A DNA stretch of 64,000 nt, taken from assembly GCF_004362215.1 (NCBI RefSeq), contig NZ_SNWR01000001.1, positions 1,798,001 to 1,862,000 on the forward strand, written 5' to 3'. The position numbers and the translations under genes were made by a program. The notes under the pieces were generated by a model. The model saw only the letters and a program-made list of their open reading frames with translations, was not told the origin of the DNA and did not search any database. This stretch comes from Paractinoplanes brasiliensis (lineage in GTDB: Bacteria; Actinomycetota; Actinomycetes; Mycobacteriales; Micromonosporaceae). Positions 8,862 through 16,918 of this stretch are shown piece after piece (position 1 is the stretch's first letter; the number at the start of each line of letters is the position of its first letter).

Positions 8862-8875
8862 CTAATAGGTATTAG
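8862..8875. promoter_or_regulatory. LacI-family operator, perfect palindrome
   Basis: CTAATAGGTATTAG has perfect 6-base arms around a two-base centre. It is 71 bases from the first operator (start to start) and about 78 bases before the chosen start of the beta-propeller gene, so a dimer-of-dimers could loop the divergent promoters. Confidence 0.68.
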
Positions 8876-8952
8876 CACCTTGACCGGCGTCGTTAACGGT
8901 GGTGAAACTTCGTGACATCCCCGCTCGCCTCGTCCCCCTCGGAGGTCAACCC

Positions 8953-9915
8953 ATGGAACGACGCGCACTTCTCCGCGGAGTTGCCGGATTCGCCGGGCTC
9001 GCCGGCGTGGGCGCCATGCCCGCCGCGGCTCAGGCCGCCGGTCCCGCGGGCATGCCCACCTACACCTATCTGCGTGACGCGCTCAAGACGCCGCTGAGCT
9101 ACAACCCGACCGGGGAGTTCATCTTCCCGTGCATCCGCGGCGTCTACGACAAGATCAGCGGCGCCCGCAGCCGCTACTACCTGTACTACGCCCCGCACGA
9201 GAAGCCCGGCGGCATCTGCGTCGCGGGGGCCAACTCGCTCAACGGGCCGTTCTCCGAGTACTCGAACAACCCGATCATCGACAACGTGCTGCCCAGCACG
9301 ACCGTCTCGCACGTGTCCTCACCGCACGTGACCTGGGACGCGGCCACCAAACAGTTCTTCCTCTACTTCCACGGCGAGAACAACACGACCCGCGTGGCCC
9401 GATCGTCCGACGGGCTGACCTTCCGCGACGAGACCCCGATTTTGAGCACGCGCCTCGTGTCCGGGCTGAGCGAGACCTCGTACGCCCGGGTCTTCGAACA
9501 CACGCTGCCCGGACGCGGCAACAAGTACACGATGGTCTACATGGGGGTGCTCGCCGGCAAGCGGCGCATCTATCACGGCTGGTCGCCGAACGGCTGGGAC
9601 GGCTGGCAGTTCGCCCAGACCGCCCTGGTCAACCCGGAACCGGACGGCCTCACCGACATCTCGGGGCCGTCGCTGGTGTTCCGCAACAACACGGTGTACG
9701 TCGCCTACCACGGCAACGACGGCAAGATGCGTCTCACCGAGGTGGGGCCGTCGTTCGACCGCGAGAACCACCTGGGCGTCTTCTACTCCCCCGCGGCCTC
9801 CGACAACGGCCGCGCCGCAGCCCCCTCCTTCGGCACCGACGGCGGCGTGCAATACATGTTCTACGAGGCCGGGCCCCGGCTGAACGCCCGCATCTGCATC
9901 GCCCGGGCCGCCTGA
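8953..9915 (+). CDS. secreted five-bladed beta-propeller, glycosidase-like
   Basis: Exported protein of about 320 residues. The start at 8953 is set by GGAGGT six bases upstream; it gives a twin-arginine-type signal (ERRALLRG, then a hydrophobic stretch and an AAAQAAG cleavage region). The mature part has repeated blade-like strands (YYLYYAPHEKPGG, FFLYFHGENNTTRVARSSDG, YTMVYMG, VYVAYHGNDGKMRL), typical of GH43/GH117-like propellers. It is transcribed away from the LacI operon across two operators and probably releases or trims the sugar imported by the neighbouring ABC system. Family-specific catalytic residues cannot be assigned with confidence. Confidence 0.72.
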   Translation: MERRALLRGVAGFAGLAGVGAMPAAAQAAGPAGMPTYTYLRDALKTPLSYNPTGEFIFPCIRGVYDKISGARSRYYLYYAPHEKPGGICVAGANSLNGPFSEYSNNPIIDNVLPSTTVSHVSSPHVTWDAATKQFFLYFHGENNTTRVARSSDGLTFRDETPILSTRLVSGLSETSYARVFEHTLPGRGNKYTMVYMGVLAGKRRIYHGWSPNGWDGWQFAQTALVNPEPDGLTDISGPSLVFRNNTVYVAYHGNDGKMRLTEVGPSFDRENHLGVFYSPAASDNGRAAAPSFGTDGGVQYMFYEAGPRLNARICIARAA

Positions 9916-9980
9916 CCCTGTTCACCCGCGCCGGTCCCGGCCCGGCCGCCCGGCACACCCCATCCGCTGCTCGCTGCCGC

Positions 9981-10148
9981 GCGCGGCCACGCCCGACCCT
10001 GCCCGCGCGGCCACGGCCCGATCTTGTTGCCGCGCGCGGCCACGCCCGACCCGGCCCCGCGCGGCCACGGCCCGATCTTGTTGCCCCGCACGGCCAGGCC
10101 CGACCCGGCCCTGCGCGGCCACGGCCCGATCTTGTTGCCCCGCACGGC
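9981..10148. repeat. 54-base tandem repeat, three copies
   Basis: The core CGGCCCGATCTTGTTGCC recurs at 10014, 10068 and 10122, exactly 54 bases apart, within a unit that also contains GCGCGGCCACGCCCGACCC. The array fills most of the gap between the propeller gene and the next gene. Because 54 is a multiple of three, open frames run through it on both strands, but they lack credible start sites. Confidence 0.85.
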
Positions 10149-10160
10149 TACCGTCGGCTC

Positions 10161-10790
10161 ATGGCGACCGTCTCGTACCCGCGTGCCCTGGCCATGGCTG
10201 CCCTGCAAGCAGCCCTGAGCGGAACCTGGATCGCCGCCGGCGAGCTCTCCCCCGCTCGGCGGCGGCTGACCCGATTCGGCGCGGCCGCCCTGGTGAGCGG
10301 CGTCGGATACGTCATCTCCCAGCCGTCACGCTCCTCGGACACGCCGGCCTCGCCGCCGGACGCACAGGTGGATCTGCGGCTGATCGCACCCGGTTCCGCC
10401 AACGCGCTCGGCATCGCGGCCCCGGACCTGACCGGCTCGGCGGACGCCACCCACCCGGCCGCCGACCCGGCCCCAGCAGATGAGGCGGCCGGCAACACAG
10501 ACGCGAGCAGGGCATCGCACGGTTTGCTGGACGCGTCGGATCTGCTGGGGATCGGCGACAAGATCGAGATCCCGTACGACAAACGCAGGGCAGCCATGGG
10601 CGCGGCCGTCGTGGCACTGTCCGTAGGGGCGATGGTCGGCCGCCGCCGGCTCGAGAAGCGGTGGCTGGCCGGCCTGACCCGCAGCGGCCACCCCCACCCG
10701 ACCCGGGCGCTCGCCGTGCGGATAGCCGCCATCGAGTTCGCCGCCCAGTTGGTCCTGCAGTTCGCCGAGCAGCGCCGACCCCGCCACTAG
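10161..10790 (+). CDS. hypothetical membrane-associated protein
   Basis: Protein of 209 residues without a family I recognise. It has a hydrophobic N-terminal segment (about residues 10-50 with GAAALVSGVGYVI), a long acidic, Ala/Pro-rich and probably unfolded middle (about 60-125), then a second hydrophobic helix (AAMGAAVVALSVGAMVG) followed by RRRLEKRW. A final helix contains AAIEFAAQLVLQF. TACCGT lies six bases before the ATG and no Shine-Dalgarno is present, so the mRNA is likely leaderless. The stop overlaps the convergent gene's stop by four bases. Confidence 0.6.
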   Translation: MATVSYPRALAMAALQAALSGTWIAAGELSPARRRLTRFGAAALVSGVGYVISQPSRSSDTPASPPDAQVDLRLIAPGSANALGIAAPDLTGSADATHPAADPAPADEAAGNTDASRASHGLLDASDLLGIGDKIEIPYDKRRAAMGAAVVALSVGAMVGRRRLEKRWLAGLTRSGHPHPTRALAVRIAAIEFAAQLVLQFAEQRRPRH

Positions 10791-11107
10791 GCGGCGCGTC
10801 CAGCAGCCACGACCCCAAGACCGGGCGGCGTGCCGAGCAGCGCCGGCCCTGCCGCCGAAAGGGGGTCGGACCCGCGTCGAGCCGCACGTTTCTCGGCGCG
10901 TAGTGCCCGTTCGCCCGCCGTGACGGCCAAGCGAGCCATGCGATTCTCCCAGTTGCGCCGCAACTGTTCTCGCCAACCGGCCGGCGGCGGCCACGGCACG
11001 CCCCACTCGGCCAGGGTCTCACGCGTCCAACCGCCCCGCCGGGCGCGCGAGGCCTCAACCGTGCCCGGCGCGATGTCGTCACGCAGCAGTGGTCCTTGAC
11101 AGGCCAT
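10787..11107 (-). CDS. small basic hypothetical protein
   Basis: About 106 residues, unknown function. The start at 11107 is supported by a strong Shine-Dalgarno (AGGAGGT) about four bases upstream. The N-terminal half contains a Trp-rich segment (GWTRETLAEWGVPWPPP, then GWREQLRRNW) that may form a small helical domain; the C-terminal part is arginine- and glycine-rich. A longer frame continues upstream but crosses the intergenic DnaA-box-like motifs and has no comparable ribosome binding site. Confidence 0.5.
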   Translation of the reverse strand: MACQGPLLRDDIAPGTVEASRARRGGWTRETLAEWGVPWPPPAGWREQLRRNWENRMARLAVTAGERALRAEKRAARRGSDPLSAAGPALLGTPPGLGVVAAGRAA

Positions 11108-11177
11108 GTGACCTCCTTCGAGTGCTGCGCCCAGTCTGCTCATCGGCGGCTTTTCGCGCCGGCGCCGATGAGCCGCC

Positions 11178-11263
11178 TGTGGACAACGCCCCGGCCTGTG
11201 GACAAGCCGCCGTGGCCGCCAACTGTGTGATACGCGCCGATCAGAGGCGAACATTGTGGACAG
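11178..11263. promoter_or_regulatory. cluster of three DnaA-box-like motifs
   Basis: On the minus strand TTGTCCACA occurs at 11178-11186 and 11197-11205, again 19 bases apart, and CTGTCCACA at 11255-11263. The cluster lies between the small basic gene and a small membrane-protein gene. Confidence 0.45.
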
Positions 11264-11306
11264 GCGGTGGGCGCGCGGAGCCTTGCCGGCTGAGCAGACT
11301 TGACGC

Positions 11307-11519
11307 ATGACGGAACCACGGCGTCCCTGGTGGCACGTGGCGACCACGGCCGAGCAGGGATTCATCCTCGGAGGCTTCTGGGCCTTCCTCGCCGCCACCC
11401 AGGCGATCGTGCTGATGGCGGGCGACGGCGGTTGGCTCAGCATCGTGCTCGGCTCGGCCGCGGCTCTGCTCGCAGTCGCTTACCTCACCACGGCGATCGC
11501 CCTGCGCCGGAAGCGTTGA
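11307..11519 (+). CDS. small two-helix membrane protein
   Basis: Seventy residues with two predicted membrane helices (GFILGGFWAFLAATQAIVLM and LSIVLGSAAALLAVAYLTTA) and a basic C-terminal tail RRKR, suggesting the tail stays in the cytoplasm. Function unknown. CAGACT lies six bases before the ATG, again compatible with a leaderless mRNA. Confidence 0.6.
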   Translation: MTEPRRPWWHVATTAEQGFILGGFWAFLAATQAIVLMAGDGGWLSIVLGSAAALLAVAYLTTAIALRRKR

Positions 11520-11549
11520 AAGAGCGCGAATCCGCGAAATGATCGAGTG

Positions 11550-12407
11550 ATGCGGACCTTGACGCGCAACGTGGTGGAGAACTGGGGTGCGGATGGCGAA
11601 CGCTGGCTGGCCGACCTGCCCGCGCTGATCGCTGAGGTGGCGGCGGAATGGGGCGTACGGGTTCTGCGGACCTACCCGATGACGTTTCACTGGGTGGCCG
11701 AGGCGGAACGCGCCGACGGCACCGGAGCGGTTCTCAAACTGGGCGTACCCGACGGACATCTCGACACCGAGGCCGAAGCTCTGCGGGTGTTCGACGGGGA
11801 GGGCGCCGTATGGCTGCTGGCCGAGAACGCTGCCAAGGGCGCGCTTCTGATCGAGCGGGCCGAACCGGGCACGCCATTGACGGTCGACGATGAGGCAACG
11901 CTCGTCGAGGTGGGCCGAAGGCTTCACCGCGTACGGGGGAAGAACTCCGACCTTCCGCACCTGCGTAACCTTCGCGGGGGTTTCGAGCGGTACCGCGAGG
12001 GTCCGATTCCGCGGCGCATGGTCGACCGGGCGGCGGAATTGTTCGACGACCTGTGCGACAGCGCGACGCGCGAGACCGTTCTGCACGGGGATCTGCACCA
12101 CGGCAATGTGCTGCGGGGACGCGACGGCGAATGGCTGGCCATCGACCCGCACGGATGGGTCGGGGACCCCGGGTACGACGGTGGGGCGATGCTTTACAAC
12201 CCCGATCCGGAACGGCGTGACCCGGAACTCCTCGAGCTCGTTCCGCGGCGGATCGAGATGCTCGCCGCGTACGAGAAAAAGGAAAGGGTCATCGCCTGGG
12301 GCTATGTCATGGGTGTCTTGTCGGAGTTGTGGACGGTGGAGTCGTCGGGCCAGGCCCGCACCCGAGCCCTCGACGTGGCCCGTTTTCTGGAGCCGATGCT
12401 CGACTAG
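11550..12407 (+). CDS. APH(6)-like aminoglycoside/hydroxyurea kinase
   Basis: Phosphotransferase-like protein of about 285 residues in the streptomycin 6-phosphotransferase/hydroxyurea kinase family. The catalytic loop is HGDLHHGNVL (Brenner-type, about residues 174-183) and the magnesium-binding segment is IDPHGWVGDPGYDGG, characteristic of the APH(6) branch. An N-lobe ATP-binding region (AVLKLGVPD) is present. GTG at 11547 directly precedes ATG at 11550; the ATG is preferred. It could confer intrinsic aminoglycoside tolerance or act on another small molecule. It is convergent with the MFS gene, with a four-base stop overlap. Confidence 0.82.
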   Translation: MRTLTRNVVENWGADGERWLADLPALIAEVAAEWGVRVLRTYPMTFHWVAEAERADGTGAVLKLGVPDGHLDTEAEALRVFDGEGAVWLLAENAAKGALLIERAEPGTPLTVDDEATLVEVGRRLHRVRGKNSDLPHLRNLRGGFERYREGPIPRRMVDRAAELFDDLCDSATRETVLHGDLHHGNVLRGRDGEWLAIDPHGWVGDPGYDGGAMLYNPDPERRDPELLELVPRRIEMLAAYEKKERVIAWGYVMGVLSELWTVESSGQARTRALDVARFLEPMLD

Positions 12408-13549
12408 CGTCGCAGAACCGGGGCGCCGAACGTCATCACGACCATGAGCCCGACAATGACGCCGAACGATACGGTCAGCGACGACACGTGCGCGATTCCG
12501 CCGATGATCCCGGGGGCGATCAGACCGCTCCCGTACGCGATTCCGGCCACCCCGGCAATGCTGCGCCCCGGATGTTCGCTGCTGCGCCCGGCCGCCGCGA
12601 AAACGAGCGGGACCACCACCGCGATCCCGACGCCGAGCAGCCCGAAACCGGCGATGACCGGCACGACGGAATCGAACAGCACAATGAGGAGCGCGCCGGC
12701 GGTGGCGAGCGCGCCGCTGATCCGTACGGTCATGACGGGACCGATCTTGTGCACCACCCGGTCGCCGCCGAAACGCGCGACCGCCATGCACACCGAGAAG
12801 ATCGACACGGTGGCGGCGGCCGTCGCGGCGGGGTGATTCAGCAGGTCACGGACGTAGACTGCGGCCCAGTCGAGGCTCGCGCCCTCGGCGAAAACCGCGC
12901 ACAGACCGATCAGCCCGATCGGCAGCACGGCCTTGCTGGGCAGCGCGAACGCCGGGGGTTCCTCGAGGTTCGGGGCGGGCCGGTGCGGGACGATCCACAG
13001 CGACGCGGCCAGCACCAAGACGGCCAGCGCGGCCACCGTGATCGCGAAGTGAGTGGGCGCGCCGAGCCCTTCGCGGGCCGCGACCACGGCGATGGCCGAT
13101 CCGCCCAGCCCGCCGACGCTCCACCAGCCGTGGAAACCGGACATGACGGACCGCCCGTACCGCTCCTCGACCAGGACGGCGTGCGCGTTCATGGCCACGT
13201 CGGCGAGCCCGGCGGCCGCTCCGTAGATCACCAGCGAGGCGCAGAGCAGCCACAACGAGGTCGGCAGCGACGGCAGCATCAGCGCGGCGACCCAGGCGAG
13301 CATGAGGACGCGTACGAGGGAACGAAGGGTGAAGCGGTGCACGAGGCGGCCCGACAACGGCATCGCGAGCAGCGCCCCGACGCCGGGCATGAGCAGCGCG
13401 ATCCCCAGCCCGCCGGGCCCGATTCCCACGTGGTCGGCAATCCACGGCACCCGCGCCGCGAACGTCCCCGTCACCGCCCCGTGCGCCGCGAACACCGCCG
13501 ACGTCGCCACCCGCGCCCGCCGCAACCCCCCGACCTCAGTACTGATCAC
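12404..13549 (-). CDS. MFS transporter
   Basis: Major facilitator protein of 381 residues with about twelve helices. The loop after the second helix (GRLVHRFTLRSLVR) corresponds to the family's conserved cytoplasmic motif. Internal features such as DVAMNAHAVLVEERYGRSVMSG and FHGWWSVGG are typical of the YbjJ-like branch of sugar/drug MFS proteins. The substrate is unknown. It converges on the aminoglycoside-kinase-like gene. About 245 bases separate its start from the next gene, with no other feature I can support. Confidence 0.85.
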   Translation of the reverse strand: MISTEVGGLRRARVATSAVFAAHGAVTGTFAARVPWIADHVGIGPGGLGIALLMPGVGALLAMPLSGRLVHRFTLRSLVRVLMLAWVAALMLPSLPTSLWLLCASLVIYGAAAGLADVAMNAHAVLVEERYGRSVMSGFHGWWSVGGLGGSAIAVVAAREGLGAPTHFAITVAALAVLVLAASLWIVPHRPAPNLEEPPAFALPSKAVLPIGLIGLCAVFAEGASLDWAAVYVRDLLNHPAATAAATVSIFSVCMAVARFGGDRVVHKIGPVMTVRISGALATAGALLIVLFDSVVPVIAGFGLLGVGIAVVVPLVFAAAGRSSEHPGRSIAGVAGIAYGSGLIAPGIIGGIAHVSSLTVSFGVIVGLMVVMTFGAPVLRR

Positions 13550-13794
13550 GCCCCCGACAGTAAGGCCTATGACGTGGCCGCCTCCGGCCCGTCCTGCGAC
13601 GACGAGGCAAACAAGCTCCGCCGCGACTCGGGGCGTCGATCGGTCAGCGGAAATCGACTGTCTGTCCGATCAGGATGCGACGTTGGCCGCGCTTTTCCGG
13701 TTGGGCGCGGAAATCCGGTGGTGTGGGGGTCGCGTACGGGTAGGAATGTCGGTTGAATGGCTGGAGGCCGGTTAGTGATGGGAATGGGGGCGTT

Positions 13795-14202
13795 GTGCCG
13801 CTTCGCAGGCGTAAGCAATGGTGGGGCGTGACGCTGGACGCGCCGGACGGGGTGGCCCTCGGGCGGTTTTATTCGCGGCTGCTCGACTGGAAGTTCTATC
13901 CGGCCGAGAACGGGCTCGGCGGCGCCGTCGCGCCGTCCGAGCAGGCCGGGTTCAACCTGGGGTTTCAGACCGAGGAAAAGTATGTGCGGCCGGTCTGGCC
14001 GGCCGTCGACGGGCAACCGCAGATGAGCATGCACCTGGAGATCGAGGTCGACGATCTGGAGGAGGCGGTGGCGCATGCGGTAAGTGTCGGGGCAACCGTG
14101 GCCGGCTTTCAGCCACAGGCCTCTGTGCGGGTGATGCTCGACCCGGCGGGGCACCCGTTCTGCCTGTATCTCGATGAAAGCGAACTAGACGAAGGTAAAT
14201 AG
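13795..14202 (+). CDS. VOC (glyoxalase/bleomycin-resistance) family protein
   Basis: Small single-domain protein of about 135 residues. The betaalphabetabetabeta pattern of the vicinal-oxygen-chelate fold is visible, from WWGVTLDAPDGVALGRFYSRLLDWKF-type N-terminal sequence to the C-terminal VMLDPAGHPFCLYL. I chose GTG 13795 because a GGGGG tract lies just upstream and it places the first strand at the N-terminus; an in-frame TTG at 13753 would add 14 unconserved residues. Its 3' end overlaps the convergent methyltransferase by 18 bases. Whether it is an enzyme or a drug-binding protein is unclear. Confidence 0.8.
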   Translation: MPLRRRKQWWGVTLDAPDGVALGRFYSRLLDWKFYPAENGLGGAVAPSEQAGFNLGFQTEEKYVRPVWPAVDGQPQMSMHLEIEVDDLEEAVAHAVSVGATVAGFQPQASVRVMLDPAGHPFCLYLDESELDEGK

Positions 14203-14775
14203 GCGAACGCCGGCGGCAAACGGTTTCGCGGGCCGGCGCAGGCGATGCAGGCCGACGCGGAAACGGGCGTCCGCCGGTTCGGAGAAGGCCAGTTCCTCGA
14301 AACCGGAACGGGCGAAGGCGTCGCGCACCTCGGCGGCCCCGGAGCCGGCTCGGGTCCACACCACCGTGCCGCCGGGGGTCAGCAGCGTGGGCAGGGCCTC
14401 GATTGTGCGGCACGTGTCGGCGTACGGGATGTTGCCGAAGACGCCGCAAGCGAGCAGAACCTCGGCGGGCGCCACGGAGGCGTAGGGGTCGGTGATGCCC
14501 GCGTCGCCGGTCACCACCGTGACGCCCGAAGGAGCCGACTGCCGTGCCCGGTCGGCGAGCGCCGGATCCCACTCGACCAGCACTGCCCGGGAACCGGAGG
14601 GCAGCAGCGGCAGCACGTCACGCCCGTCGCCGGCGCACATGCTGATCACGCGGCGCGGGCGATCGAGCAACGGGCGCAGGAAGCCCCGTACGACCTCGAG
14701 CCGCCGGGCCAGCGAAGAGCCCGGAATGTCGTATTCGTCGTGCCAGCGCACCCAGTCCCTCGTGGTCACGAACAC
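14185..14775 (-). CDS. class I SAM-dependent methyltransferase
   Basis: Protein of 196 residues. Motif I reads VISMCAGDGRDVLPLL (about residues 43-58), with the acidic end of strand 2 at VEWDPALADRAR and motif IV-like PAEVLLACGVFGNIPYAD. The N-terminal segment WVRWHDEYDIPGSSLARRL is typical of a family of actinobacterial small methyltransferases with unknown substrates. It is a monocistronic minus-strand gene; its promoter must lie close to the terminator hairpin at 14787. Confidence 0.8.
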   Translation of the reverse strand: MFVTTRDWVRWHDEYDIPGSSLARRLEVVRGFLRPLLDRPRRVISMCAGDGRDVLPLLPSGSRAVLVEWDPALADRARQSAPSGVTVVTGDAGITDPYASVAPAEVLLACGVFGNIPYADTCRTIEALPTLLTPGGTVVWTRAGSGAAEVRDAFARSGFEELAFSEPADARFRVGLHRLRRPAKPFAAGVRLFTFV

Positions 14776-14786
14776 CAGTAAAGACG

Positions 14787-14821
14787 AAGGCGCCGCGCCG
14801 GGACGAGGGGCGCGGCGCCTT
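14787..14821 (-). terminator. hairpin terminator of the symporter operon
   Basis: A perfect 13-base stem (AAGGCGCCGCGCC pairing with 14809-14821) closes a nine-base loop directly downstream of the symporter stop at 14838. There is no long T-run, as is usual in actinomycetes. Confidence 0.65.
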
Positions 14822-14837
14822 CAGGAGCGGGCCAGGT

Positions 14838-16484
14838 TCAGGTGGAGGACTGGTGCTCGACGGTCGCAGCCACGTCCTTGTCGACGCGGGGGTCGCCCTC
14901 GTCGGCGTAGTAGTCGTCCTGGGTGGTGCCGTCCACGCCGTCGGGAGTCTTGGCCGCCCGCAGGATCAGCGTCACGATCACCGCCACCAGCAGGTTCACG
15001 ATCACGGTGACGAAGCCCACGTAGATCGTGCGCTTGGTGTCGAAGCCGAAGTCGGACAGGGGGAACGCCGAGCCGCCGAAGTGGGCCCGGCCCGTCGCCG
15101 CGTTCGGGATCTGCCACAGCATCCACATCGACAGGCCCATGCCGACGATCCAGCCCGCGATCAGCCCGCCGCGGTGCAGCCAGCGGGTGAACAGGCCGAG
15201 CGCCACCGCCGGCGCGGTCTGCAGGATGATGATGCCGCCGATGAGCTGCAGGTCGATGGAGAACTGCGGGTCGAGGAAGACGATGCAGGCGACCGCCCCG
15301 ACCTTGACCACCAGGGACGTGATCTTCGAGACTCGCGCCTCCTGGGCGTGGGTCGCGTCCTTGCGCAGGTACTCCTTGTAGATGTTGCGGGTGAACAGGT
15401 TGGCCGCGGCGATCGACATGATCGCGGCGGGGACCAGCGCGCCGATGCCGATCGCGGCGAACGCGACGCCCGCGAACCACGCCGGGAACTGCATGTCGAA
15501 CAGCAGCGGCACGACCGTGTTGCTGTCCACCTTGCCGGTGGCGGGGTCGGTGATCGGTTTGACGCCGGACGCGATGGCCGCGTACCCGAGCAGCGCCAGC
15601 AGGCCGAGCAGGAAGCTGTAGGCCGGCAGGGCCGACATGTTCCGCTTGATCACGTTGCGGTTCTTGGCGGCCAGCACCCCGGTCACGCTGTGCGGGTAGA
15701 GGAACAGCGCCAGCGCCGAGCCGAGGGCCAGGGTGACGTACTGCATCTGGTTGCCGGCGTTGAGCAGGATGCCGTCGTTGGGCGATGGTGTCGCGTCGAA
15801 CTTGGCCTGCGCCGCGTCGAAGATGCTGCCCCAGCCGCCCAGCTTGTAGGGCAGATAGATGACCGCCACCAGGATCACGATGTAGATCAGCGTGTCCTTG
15901 ACGAAGGCGATCAGCGCGGGGGCCCGCAGGCCCGACTGATAGGTGTACGCGGCCAGGATCGCGAACGCGATGATGATCGGCGCGTGCCGGGCCAGCAGGC
16001 TCTCGCCGGTCACGCCCATGGTCTTGAGCACGGCCTCGATGCCGACGAGTTGCAGGGCGATGTACGGCATGGTGGCGACGATGCCCGTGATGGCCACCAG
16101 CAGCGCCAGCGTGGGCGAGCCGAACCGGGTGCGGACGAAGTCGGCCGGGGTGACGAAGCCGTGCCGGTGCGACACCGACCACAGCCGGATCAGGATCAGG
16201 AAGAACAGCGGATAGATGATGATCGTGTACGGGACCGCGAAGAACCCGGCAGCGCCGGCGCCGAAGATCAGGGCGGGCACGGCGACGAACGTGTACGCCG
16301 TGTAGAGGTCGCCGCCGATCAGGAACCAGGTGATCCACCCGCCGAAGCTGCGGCCGCCCAGGCCCCACTCGTCGAGGTGTTCCATGTCCTTCGGCGCCCG
16401 CCACCGAGCCGCGACGAAGCCCATGCCGCTGACCAGCAGGAACAGCAGGGTGAAGATGACGATCTCGGTGATGTGGTCGCTCAT
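14838..16484 (-). CDS. sodium:solute symporter, MctP-like monocarboxylate permease
   Basis: Transporter of 548 residues in the SSS family, with about 13 helices. The segment LGGRSFGGWITWFLIGGDLY and TAYTFVAVPALIFGAGAAGF near residues 43-77 is characteristic of the MctP-type monocarboxylate (lactate, pyruvate, acetate) permeases. A second core helix contains ADFVRTRFGS. The C-terminal tail is hydrophilic and acidic. Its pairing with a DUF3311 gene four bases upstream is the known arrangement for this subgroup. Uptake is probably sodium- or proton-coupled; the exact acid cannot be told. Confidence 0.88.
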   Translation of the reverse strand: MSDHITEIVIFTLLFLLVSGMGFVAARWRAPKDMEHLDEWGLGGRSFGGWITWFLIGGDLYTAYTFVAVPALIFGAGAAGFFAVPYTIIIYPLFFLILIRLWSVSHRHGFVTPADFVRTRFGSPTLALLVAITGIVATMPYIALQLVGIEAVLKTMGVTGESLLARHAPIIIAFAILAAYTYQSGLRAPALIAFVKDTLIYIVILVAVIYLPYKLGGWGSIFDAAQAKFDATPSPNDGILLNAGNQMQYVTLALGSALALFLYPHSVTGVLAAKNRNVIKRNMSALPAYSFLLGLLALLGYAAIASGVKPITDPATGKVDSNTVVPLLFDMQFPAWFAGVAFAAIGIGALVPAAIMSIAAANLFTRNIYKEYLRKDATHAQEARVSKITSLVVKVGAVACIVFLDPQFSIDLQLIGGIIILQTAPAVALGLFTRWLHRGGLIAGWIVGMGLSMWMLWQIPNAATGRAHFGGSAFPLSDFGFDTKRTIYVGFVTVIVNLLVAVIVTLILRAAKTPDGVDGTTQDDYYADEGDPRVDKDVAATVEHQSST

Positions 16485-16488
16485 CGGA

Positions 16489-16716
16489 TCACCGCTTCCT
16501 CGTCATCCGGTAGACGATCGTGGTGGTGCCCACGCCGACGAGGATGAAGAGGAACTGCAGCCAGTAGAAGGCCGGGAAGCCCCACAACCGGGGGGAGTCG
16601 TGGTTGTACAACGGCGTCAGCAGCGGCAGCACGATGGGTATCGCCAGCAGCCAGTTCCAGGGGCTGCGGTCGCTGCGCGTCGTGGGCACTGCTTTCGGCG
16701 TGTCGGGGTCCGCCAT
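16489..16716 (-). CDS. DUF3311 small membrane partner of symporter
   Basis: Seventy-five residues with two membrane helices (LLAIPIVLPLLTPLYN and FYWLQFLFILVGVGTTTIVY), matching the DUF3311 family that is encoded with MctP-type symporters. It probably assists assembly or function of the permease. GAGGAGG lies seven bases before the ATG. The operon promoter region carries a 10-base inverted repeat. Confidence 0.85.
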   Translation of the reverse strand: MADPDTPKAVPTTRSDRSPWNWLLAIPIVLPLLTPLYNHDSPRLWGFPAFYWLQFLFILVGVGTTTIVYRMTRKR

Positions 16717-16730
16717 CAGCCGTACCTCCT

Positions 16731-16758
16731 CGTAACTGTGGAGACGGTCACAGTTACG
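16731..16758. promoter_or_regulatory. inverted repeat before DUF3311-symporter operon
   Basis: CGTAACTGTG and CACAGTTACG form perfect 10-base arms around an eight-base centre. The repeat begins 15 bases before the DUF3311 start codon and abuts its ribosome binding site, so it could be an operator or an mRNA hairpin limiting translation. Confidence 0.5.
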
Positions 16759-16918
16759 CTAACGACACACGTCCGTTACAAGCGATCACCGTGCGCCGAG
16801 CGGTTTACGAACTGCGCCCAACGGTGAACCCCGCAGATCGCGGCGGCTCGATACGTGCGCGGCCCGGCAGAGTACGATCAGTGCCCACTGAGGACGCGGT
16901 CGGGTGAAAGGGTGTCGG

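Noticed and set aside
9129..10790. Plus-strand frame spanning the propeller gene, repeat and next gene
   Set aside because: The 5' part is out of frame with the clear propeller; only the last 209 codons form a plausible gene, starting at 10161.
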